A program made the position numbers and the translations under genes. Below, in pieces: positions 30,774 to 36,318 of a stretch of DNA of 36,318 nucleotides (its first letter is position 1; each line of letters opens with the position of its first letter). This stretch comes from DASYZQ01 sp035946175 (GTDB lineage: Bacteria > Patescibacteriota > Saccharimonadia > Saccharimonadales > UBA4665). The notes beneath the pieces are model-generated. The model saw nothing but the letters and a program-made list of their open reading frames with translations. It made no database searches and was not told the origin of the DNA. The stretch is taken from the NCBI GenBank assembly GCA_035946175.1, contig DASYZQ010000015.1, positions 1-36,318 of the forward strand, written 5' to 3'.

Positions 30774-31079
30774 ATGGTCAATAGCAATGTAGCAACCAAG
30801 CAAGACGCCACAGCAGCCACCCCGGCTACCGCAGATGGCGGAACAGCCCGGAAAGTTGTGGTCGACGCGGGCGGCATTAAGTCGATCGGTTTGGGAGTAT
30901 TCGCCCATTCGGCTCAAGTTCCGACTTTTGCCCTATCGTTTGACCCTGAGATGGGGGATAAGTTGACCGCCAAACAGGAGCGGCTGGAAATACCTGGCGT
31001 GCGGAAGTTTATGCTCCTCTACCAGTTCCGCAACTTCGGTGACAAGCCCTGCCAAGTCGCCATTATGCAACAACCCTGA
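30774..31079 (+). CDS. small conserved-looking protein of unknown function
   Basis: This 101-residue protein is unrecognised. The first 25 residues are Ala/Thr-rich and probably disordered. Residues 26-101 are compact, with alternating hydrophobic positions that suggest a small beta-rich domain (KSIGLGVFAHSA, FALSFDP, KFMLLYQFRNFGD, CQVAIMQQP). It has no signal peptide or membrane helix. A GAGGGAG Shine-Dalgarno about 5 nt before the ATG is among the best in the window. It has its own terminator, so it is probably expressed alone, possibly at a high level. Confidence 0.65.
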   Translation: MVNSNVATKQDATAATPATADGGTARKVVVDAGGIKSIGLGVFAHSAQVPTFALSFDPEMGDKLTAKQERLEIPGVRKFMLLYQFRNFGDKPCQVAIMQQP

Positions 31080-31092
31080 ATAGAATTAAGTA

Positions 31093-31125
31093 GATCGAAT
31101 CCAAAACGGAATCGGTCATTTTTTT
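31093..31125 (+). terminator. intrinsic terminator after the small orphan gene
   Basis: GATCGA-A-TCC and GGA-A-TCGGTC pair (9 bp with an A-A mismatch and one G-T pair) around AAAAC and are followed by ATTTTTTT. It lies 14 nt after the stop at 31079. Confidence 0.65.
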
Positions 31126-31225
31126 AATAAGGGCCGCAAATTCTCTTGCACTACAGCATCGCCTCGTGGTACTACTAGTATATACATACTAAAATATAGT
31201 AAGTAGCAAATACGCTAGAGGTAGT

Positions 31226-31621
31226 ATGCCGCCGTCTGGTCCGAAGGTCCTCATTGTCGAAGACGAACACGATTTGCTCGCTATGTATAAGCTGAAGCTG
31301 GACCGGGAGGGATTCCAGGTCGCAACGGCTATTGATGGGCAGGCCGGGCTGAAGTTAGCCGAAACTTTCCAGCCTGATCTTATGCTGGTGGACTTGCTGC
31401 TCCCCGGCATGAGCGGCACCGAGATGCTCCAAGAGCTCCGGTCCCGCGACTGGGGCAGCGATGTGCGCGTCGTTGTCATCACGAACATCAGCAAAGATGA
31501 AGCGCCCCAGGCGCTTCGTTTTTTACATATCGACCGCTACATAGTCAAAGCCCTCTATACACCTTCTCAGGTAGTATCGATTGTTCGTGACGTTTTGGGC
31601 CATCCAAAAAGTAAAGGGTGA
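31226..31621 (+). CDS. single-domain response regulator (CheY-like)
   Basis: This 131-residue receiver domain has no output domain. VLIVEDEHD holds the acidic metal ligands, VDLLLPGMSG the phosphorylated Asp, VVVITN the conserved Thr and IVKALYTP the conserved Lys. It would relay phosphate from a kinase to another protein or act by binding. A second receiver gene follows after 48 bp, so the two are probably cotranscribed. The nearest kinase in the window is the multi-TM kinase 6 kb away; pairing is speculative. Confidence 0.9.
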   Translation: MPPSGPKVLIVEDEHDLLAMYKLKLDREGFQVATAIDGQAGLKLAETFQPDLMLVDLLLPGMSGTEMLQELRSRDWGSDVRVVVITNISKDEAPQALRFLHIDRYIVKALYTPSQVVSIVRDVLGHPKSKG

Positions 31622-31669
31622 TCTTTCGTGATACACTATCAGATATCAGGGGTATAGTAGCGAGGAGTT

Positions 31670-32044
31670 ATGGCGACGAAAATTGCAATCATTGAAGATG
31701 ACCAAGCAATTTCACAGATGTATCGAATTAAGTTCGAGGCGGAGGGCTATGAAGTCGAGACTGCTGAGAACGGCGAGTTGGGTCTGCAGTTAGCCCACCA
31801 CATGCGGCCTGATATTATTCTTCTCGATCTGATGATGCCGGTTATGACCGGTGAAGAAATGCTGGCTAAACTTCGCGCTAGCAAGTGGGGCAAAAATATC
31901 AAGGTCATTGTGCTGACAAACCGAGGTGAGCAGGAAATTCCGCCGGAGGTCAAACAACTCGGCGTAACGGCGCTGATTCTCAAAGCCGATATGACCCCCC
32001 GTCAGGTCGCTGAAGTCGTCAAAAATAATCTAGCAGCCCGGTAA
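31670..32044 (+). CDS. single-domain response regulator (CheY-like)
   Basis: This second 124-residue stand-alone receiver has KIAIIEDDQ (acidic pair), LLDLMMPVMTGEEML (phospho-acceptor Asp), VIVLTNRGE (Thr) and LILKADMTP (Lys). It is similar in layout to the preceding receiver, which suggests an old tandem duplication. GAGGAG lies close to the ATG, and a -10-like TATAGT is 11 nt upstream. It precedes the murD2-murL pair by 23 bp, so the four genes may form one transcription unit. Confidence 0.9.
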   Translation: MATKIAIIEDDQAISQMYRIKFEAEGYEVETAENGELGLQLAHHMRPDIILLDLMMPVMTGEEMLAKLRASKWGKNIKVIVLTNRGEQEIPPEVKQLGVTALILKADMTPRQVAEVVKNNLAAR

Positions 32045-32067
32045 TACCAAAAGGGGACTTACCAATC

Positions 32068-33369
32068 ATGAAAGTAGCAATTGTCGGGTATGAAGTTGAA
32101 GGTCGCTCTGCCTATGCTTATTGGCATAAACAGGGTGCAGATATTACCATATGCGACCAGGACCCTGCCAAAGTCATACCCAGCGGTGTCCCAGCACGCC
32201 TTGGTGAGGACTATCTCGAAAGGCTTGATAAGTTCGACGTCATAGTGCGTACTCCCGGCCTGCAGCCACGACTTATTTTAGACAGAAACCCCGATGTCGC
32301 CGACAAGATAACCACTGTTGTCGATGAGTTCTTGCGGGTTTGCCCAACCAAGCATACTATCGGTATAACCGGCACCAAGGGTAAGGGCACTACTGCTACC
32401 CTAATTACTCGCATGCTGGAGATAAGCGGCCGATCGGTTTTTCTCGGTGGCAACATCGGCGTTCCGCCACTCGACTTTCTAGACAAACTGGATGAGGAAT
32501 CATGGGTAGTATTGGAACTCTCCAGCTACCAGCTGGCAGACATTCGTCATAGCACAGCAATTGCGGTCTGCCTCATGGTAGCTCCCGAACACCTGAACTG
32601 GCATGCCGACATGGATGAATACGTACTATCCAAATCGCACCTGTTTGAGCACCAAGAATATAACGGTTTGGCCATCTACTATGCACAGAATGATCTATCA
32701 AAGAAGATCGCCAGCTACAGTCATGGCCTTAAAATGCCCTACTTCGCCTCACCTGGAGCATATATCCGTGACGGAGCGATAGTTATAGACAATGAAACCG
32801 TCTGCAGCCTACGTGATATCAAGCTACTCGGTGAGCACAATTGGCAGAACATCTGTGCCGCAGTAACGGTGGTATGGCAAATTGTACCGAGCATTACCGA
32901 AATACGCTCGGTGCTGACTACCTTTACCGGCTTGGAGCACCGGTTAGAATTCGTCCGTGAAGTCGATCAAGTCAAATACTATAATGACTCTTACGCATCA
33001 GCGCCTGATGCGACGATTGCAGCTCTATCTGCGATTACAGACAATACGGTCATGATTATGGGCGGTTTCGACCGGAATCTGCCGCTTGAGGGTCTGGCGG
33101 CGGCGGCCCGCGAACATACCGATCATCTTCGTAAGGTTGTACTCATCGGTGCCAGCAGTCAGCGCCTGGCCCAAGCGTTCGGTTCAGCCGGATTTGTTAA
33201 TTACGTAATAGAACCGAGTAAAGAAATGGCTAGCATTATCGAAAAGGCCCGCTCATTCGCCCTACCTGGCGACAGCATCGTGTTATCACCCGGATTTCCC
33301 AGCTTTGATATGTTTAAAAACTTCACTGACCGCGGTCTGCAATATAAGGCAATCATCGAACAGCTATGA
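32068..33369 (+). CDS. murD2: Mur ligase, MurD/MurD2-type (UDP-MurNAc-L-Ala:glutamate ligase)
   Basis: The 433-residue protein has the three-domain Mur ligase layout. An N-terminal Rossmann-like domain opens with VAIVGYEVEGRSAYAYW. The central ATPase has the P-loop GITGTKGKGTTATLI and a LELSSYQLADI acidic segment. HLNWHADMDEYVLSKSHLF is a MurD-type motif, and the C-terminal domain has FTGLEHRLEFV and YYNDSYASAPDATIAAL. MurD adds D-Glu to UDP-MurNAc-L-Ala. The next gene is murL (4-bp overlap), and established work on Xanthomonas shows that MurD homologues paired with MurL (MurD2) add L-Glu instead. I therefore favour MurD2; the specificity itself cannot be read here. An AAGGGGA Shine-Dalgarno lies about 12 nt upstream. 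Confidence 0.85.
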   Translation: MKVAIVGYEVEGRSAYAYWHKQGADITICDQDPAKVIPSGVPARLGEDYLERLDKFDVIVRTPGLQPRLILDRNPDVADKITTVVDEFLRVCPTKHTIGITGTKGKGTTATLITRMLEISGRSVFLGGNIGVPPLDFLDKLDEESWVVLELSSYQLADIRHSTAIAVCLMVAPEHLNWHADMDEYVLSKSHLFEHQEYNGLAIYYAQNDLSKKIASYSHGLKMPYFASPGAYIRDGAIVIDNETVCSLRDIKLLGEHNWQNICAAVTVVWQIVPSITEIRSVLTTFTGLEHRLEFVREVDQVKYYNDSYASAPDATIAALSAITDNTVMIMGGFDRNLPLEGLAAAAREHTDHLRKVVLIGASSQRLAQAFGSAGFVNYVIEPSKEMASIIEKARSFALPGDSIVLSPGFPSFDMFKNFTDRGLQYKAIIEQL

Positions 33370-34670
33370 GTAAGTACCGTCGCTTCATCTTTAATAACTA
33401 CGACTTCGACACGGCAACCAACACTCTGCGACTGCACTATAGCTTCGATGAGACAGTACGTTTTAGCGAAACCTTCGTCTTTGATTTCCCGCCCGTTTCA
33501 TATGATCCAGCTGCGCTTGATCGGGCCTGTCAGCTGCTATTCCTATTAGCTGGCGTTTCTTACTACAAAGCATATTTGGCGCCCGAGATAGAGATCAAAA
33601 AGGCAGCGGTTGATACAGCGCTGGCCGGTTTCCTGTCCAAGACGTACCAACAGGGATTAGGCGAATTTTTCTATACTAACCAGCTTGATCCCCACACCAT
33701 GATTCATTTTCCCGAAACGACCGACTCGCTATCTGCACTGGCACAGCAAGCAAATAAGGGGCTACTGATAGGCATTGGCGGCGGCAAAGACTCACTAGTG
33801 AGCGTCGAACTGCTCCGCGGTCAAGCTGCCGATCTAGCCACTTGGAGCGTCAATCACCGGCCACAGCTCACACCCTTGATTGAGCGAATCGGCCTACCAC
33901 ACTACTGGGTGGAACGAACCTGGGACCTCTCACTGCTTGAACATAATAAACAGGGAGCATACAACGGGCATATCCCCATATCTGCCATCCTGGCAGCTGT
34001 CGGTGTTATCGTGGCGGCATTATCCGGTCGTCGTGATGTTGTTGTGTCAAATGAGCAGTCTGCCAACGAGCCAACACTAACCTACCGAGGAGTAGCAATC
34101 AATCACCAGTACTCAAAATCTGAAACATTTGAGCGCGACTTCCAAGCTATACTGGCAACATCATTCAGTGGAAATATCCGCTACTACTCTTTCCTGCGCC
34201 CCCTAAGTGAGCTGCGCATCGCCGAAATATTTGCTCAGCTCGGCTTTAAACAATACCAAGGAGTCTACAGTTCCTGCAATCGAGCCTATGTACATTCCTC
34301 AAACCACATGTTCTGGGATGGAACCTGCCCGAAATGCGCCTTCTTTTTCCTGGCATTGACCCCGTTTGTAGAGCGGGCCGAGCTGGAGACTATATTCGGC
34401 GGCAAGAATCTGCTTCTGAATCCTGAGTTGCAGGATACCTACCGACAATTACTCGGTATAGCTGGCGAGAAGCCCTTGGAGTGCGTTGGTGAGATTGCCG
34501 AAAACCGCGCTGCGATGCGACTGGCCCAGCAGATCTATCCTGAGCTATCCAAGGTCTATAGCTTTGAGCTACCAAAATCATATGACTACCGCGTGCTGGG
34601 AAGCCATAGTATGCCTGAAGAAATGTTCACCACTCTTATAGCGGGTTTGAAGCAGCTGGCACATTCTTAG
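33366..34670 (+). CDS. murL: UDP-MurNAc-L-Ala-L-Glu epimerase (MurL)
   Basis: MurL inverts the terminal L-Glu of UDP-MurNAc-L-Ala-L-Glu to D-Glu, in an ATP-dependent reaction that replaces glutamate racemase. The 434-residue protein shows the family's PP-loop-like GLLIGIGGGKDSLVSVELL, VVVSNEQSANEPT, FLRPLSELRIAEIF and a C-terminal CNRAY...WDGTCPKCAFFFLAL. Its ATG overlaps the murD2 stop (ATGA), so the two are translated together. Its last 35 bp overlap the convergent folD 3' end. A glutamate racemase gene is not seen in this window, but this cannot be judged for the genome. Confidence 0.9.
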   Translation: MSKYRRFIFNNYDFDTATNTLRLHYSFDETVRFSETFVFDFPPVSYDPAALDRACQLLFLLAGVSYYKAYLAPEIEIKKAAVDTALAGFLSKTYQQGLGEFFYTNQLDPHTMIHFPETTDSLSALAQQANKGLLIGIGGGKDSLVSVELLRGQAADLATWSVNHRPQLTPLIERIGLPHYWVERTWDLSLLEHNKQGAYNGHIPISAILAAVGVIVAALSGRRDVVVSNEQSANEPTLTYRGVAINHQYSKSETFERDFQAILATSFSGNIRYYSFLRPLSELRIAEIFAQLGFKQYQGVYSSCNRAYVHSSNHMFWDGTCPKCAFFFLALTPFVERAELETIFGGKNLLLNPELQDTYRQLLGIAGEKPLECVGEIAENRAAMRLAQQIYPELSKVYSFELPKSYDYRVLGSHSMPEEMFTTLIAGLKQLAHS

Positions 34671-35469
34671 CGGGTGAGGCAGCCCGGATAACATTCTCAA
34701 ACAGTGCACAGACAGTGAGCGGCCCGACACCGCCCTGCCTCGGGGTTATAGTTAGGTCATCACGCTGCTCATAAACGCTGGGGTCGACATCACCAACGGT
34801 TTTACCATGTTCGGCCGCCACTCCGGCGTCAACTACAACAGCATGAGGTTTTATCATGTCAGGGTGAAGGAGACCCGGCACCCCCGTTGCTGTTATTATG
34901 ACATCTGCTTGCATGGTTTTTGCTTGGGCATTCTTCGTTGTGCGTTCAACTACAGTAACATCAATACCTGACGCCTCAAGAATTCGCTCTAAAGGGCCGC
35001 CAACGAGCTTGCCCCGTCCGATCAGCACTACCTGCCTACCCTGCAAATCGATGTTATATCCGGCCAACAACCAGAGGATAGCCATGGGAGTAGCTGGGTC
35101 AAACTGAGCCTGCTTGCCGAGACCGTCAACATCTTTGCTGGGCGATACCTGCTCCACAATAGCATCTGTCTCTTCAGGTCTTTCAAGAGGCAACTGCACA
35201 ATCATACCATGCACGGTTTTGTCGGCATTAAGCTGCTTGATGAGCTCCGGCACCTTAGCTTGCGCCACCTGGTGTATATCTACGTCCACCCCAATATCTC
35301 CCCCGTAACGCTGCTTCTTACGGACATACGTATTGATGGCCGGATGATCAACAGTTACTATGATAGCTAATTTTGGTTGTAGATGATCAGACTGACGAAG
35401 TGCTCGGACTTCATGTGCTTGTCTGACTTTAATATAGTCGGCTAGATCTTTGCCGCTGAGTAGCCTCAT
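34636..35469 (-). CDS. folD: bifunctional methylenetetrahydrofolate dehydrogenase/cyclohydrolase
   Basis: FolD interconverts 5,10-methylene-, 5,10-methenyl- and 10-formyl-tetrahydrofolate using NAD(P). At 277 residues it has normal length. Visible motifs are YVRKKQ (active-site Tyr and Lys), MIVQLPLERP, PSKDVDGLG, the nucleotide loop IGRGKLVGGPLE (where many have GRSxxVGxP) and PRQGGVGPLT, corresponding to the PGGVGPMT signature. TATAAT (35481-35476) ends 6 nt before the ATG, so the mRNA is probably leaderless. Its 3' end overlaps murL by 35 bp in convergent orientation, with no terminator between them. Confidence 0.95.
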   Translation of the reverse strand: MRLLSGKDLADYIKVRQAHEVRALRQSDHLQPKLAIIVTVDHPAINTYVRKKQRYGGDIGVDVDIHQVAQAKVPELIKQLNADKTVHGMIVQLPLERPEETDAIVEQVSPSKDVDGLGKQAQFDPATPMAILWLLAGYNIDLQGRQVVLIGRGKLVGGPLERILEASGIDVTVVERTTKNAQAKTMQADVIITATGVPGLLHPDMIKPHAVVVDAGVAAEHGKTVGDVDPSVYEQRDDLTITPRQGGVGPLTVCALFENVIRAASPAKNVPAASNPL

Positions 35470-35475
35470 GGCGTC

Positions 35476-35481
35476 ATTATA
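35476..35481 (-). promoter_or_regulatory. -10 box of folD (leaderless type)
   Basis: A perfect TATAAT on the minus strand ends 6 nt before the folD ATG. The -35 is weak (TTACCG at 18-nt spacing). Confidence 0.55.
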
Positions 35482-35537
35482 TACTAGGTTGTCTTACATC
35501 GGTAACAGTGGTAGCATATGCTTTGTTATTTAAGTAT

Positions 35538-35614
35538 GGGCCATTAGCTCAGTTGGTTAGAGCACCTGCCTCTTAAGCAGGGTGTCCTGGGTTCGAGCCC
35601 CAGATGGCCCTCCA
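35538..35614 (+). tRNA. tRNA-Lys (anticodon CTT)
   Basis: The sequence folds as a full 77-nt cloverleaf. The acceptor stem GGGCCAT pairs with ATGGCCC, the D arm contains AGCTCAGTTGGTTAGAGC, the anticodon stem CCTGC/GCAGG holds loop CTCTTAA (anticodon CTT), and the T arm is CTGGG-TTCGAGC-CCCAG. CCA is encoded. A recombinase remnant abuts and overlaps its 3' end on the opposite strand, which marks it as a likely integration site. Confidence 0.97.
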
Positions 35615-36203
35615 GGTTCCCTTGCGCTGAATTTGCAAGGCTAAATACTTCACTCAGCCCTGTTATTTGATCAATACTTTGGGTGCCACAGACCAAATCT
35701 TCATAAGTTGGCGCCATCCGGAATAGAACACCAAAAAAGTTAGCTTTTTTCAGTGGATCAATCTGTTTAAGTAGTAGGTATTCGAGGTGTGCCACAAAGA
35801 AGTTCAGGTAGGCGAAGATTACGCGTATATCCGTCGGTTTTTCTTGCAGAGCTGCCTCCTTCTGGGATTGTAAGTTTGCTATTTGTGCTTCGGTCTTCAT
35901 AAGATCCTCCTCCATATATTTAATTGCTGTTTCCGAACTCAATACTTTAATTTTATCCACGGTCATTCTGGCTTCAGCTTTGAGTGCACTGATGCGCGTC
36001 TCAATCGTGGCCTCGTCTTGTCGCTCCGACGCCATCCGTTTATCCAACTCTTTCAGAACAGCCTGCTCCAGAGCCTCCATGTACTCAGCGCTTACCTGCA
36101 CCTTCTGAACGAATTGCTCAATGATGTGGTCAAACTCCTGCCTAGAGACACGAAAATGGTGATCCTTGTAGCGACTACAGTAGACTTGCTCCCCATTAGC
36201 CCC
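35544..36203 (-). pseudogene. large serine recombinase, C-terminal remnant
   Basis: The minus-strand frame is open from 36203 to a stop at 35544. Its first part (VYCSRYKDHHFRVSRQEFDH) resembles the end of the recombinase zinc-ribbon domain. A helix (IIEQFVQKVQVSAEYMEALE), a long coiled coil (about residues 45-130) and a C-terminal tail follow. The catalytic N-terminal resolvase domain is missing: the frame meets TGA just where an unrelated transposase start appears. An internal GTG at 36101 would give a shorter product. The last residues (GLEPRTPCLRGRCSNQLS) are antisense tRNA-Lys read as protein, so the element probably integrated at the tRNA 3' end and the host sequence supplies the stop. 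The recombinase is presumably inactive. Confidence 0.65.
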
Positions 36204-36220
36204 TCAGCCATACTTACGGT

Positions 36221-36318
36221 ATGAACACAAACACCAAAAGCAACCGAGTCATGAAAGCTATGACCGGATTAAGTCACTATGAATTCGAGCAATTAGTACC
36301 AGCCTTCGAGCAGGAACT
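36221..36318 (+). CDS. IS transposase, N-terminal part (IS4/IS5-like helix-turn-helix)
   Basis: A frame starts with ATG at 36221 and runs off the right edge. The segment MKAMTGLSHYEFEQLVPAFE resembles the N-terminal helix-turn-helix of IS5-like DDE transposases (commonly LTGLxxEEFExLLPxFE). The left end of the element probably lies about 36190-36206, where the recombinase frame is lost; a possible terminal repeat there reads CCCCATTAGCCCCTCAGCC. The right end is outside the window, so the family and intactness are unconfirmed. Confidence 0.5.
   Translation, partial: MNTNTKSNRVMKAMTGLSHYEFEQLVPAFEQE

Noticed and set aside
35544..35614. Genuine conserved C-terminal tail of the recombinase
   Set aside because: The final residues are antisense tRNA-Lys sequence. 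They reflect read-through into the tRNA, not a protein domain.
1..36318. CRISPR array or cas genes
   Set aside because: No regularly spaced direct repeats or Cas-like proteins were seen.

Overview
The window looks like part of a Patescibacteria (CPR) chromosome, most likely a Saccharibacteria (TM7) relative. This is an inference from gene content and layout. TGA acts as a stop throughout, which argues against the UGA-recoded CPR lineages. Genes are compact and often overlap. Energy genes are glycolytic and phosphoketolase-type. Surface proteins are Gram-positive-like, with an LPNTG sortase signal. At least ten genes have a -10 box only 6-10 nt before the start codon, so leaderless transcription appears to be common.

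Left part (1-9000): a minus-strand series holds triosephosphate isomerase, a tail-anchored protein and an ECF-like sigma factor (with the start of a further gene running off the edge), two HIT-like proteins, phosphoglycerate kinase and a Nudix hydrolase. Divergently on the plus strand, overlapping phosphoketolase and acetate kinase genes form an ATP-yielding acetyl-phosphate branch. A 326-bp spacer rich in inverted repeats leads to a Crp-family regulator with a perfect TGTGA-N6-TCACA palindrome in its own promoter.

Centre (10000-25000): envelope genes dominate. They are a four-TM esterase, a CDP-alcohol phosphatidyltransferase, an MFS transporter with an ICMT-like methyltransferase, a stand-alone b6-type cytochrome b, tRNA-Glu, an anchored glycosidase-like protein and a PKD/LPNTG wall protein. 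An AT-rich insert carrying an IS1595-type transposase and a class II Fic protein sits between the last two and is flanked by short direct repeats. An alpha/beta hydrolase and a multi-TM histidine kinase follow.

Accessory cluster (25180-30565, minus strand): this is the most unusual part. An HTH-fused EgtD-like methyltransferase and a DUF2156-like protein precede a LuxI/FeeM-like acyl-amino-acid synthase, a ThiF/E1-like adenylyltransferase and an Acg/MoeY-like nitroreductase-fold protein. The synthase gene has a consensus promoter, a Crp-like palindrome next to it, and a strong intrinsic terminator between promoter and start codon, which suggests transcription attenuation. I infer a regulated small-molecule (possibly signal) pathway; the product is unknown.

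Right part (30700-36318): a small orphan protein, two single-domain response regulators, and a MurD2-MurL pair that would make the D-Glu of peptidoglycan by adding L-Glu and then epimerising it. FolD is convergent with murL. At the edge, tRNA-Lys(CTT) abuts the C-terminal remnant of a large serine recombinase that is interrupted by the start of another IS-like transposase, a typical integrated-element junction.
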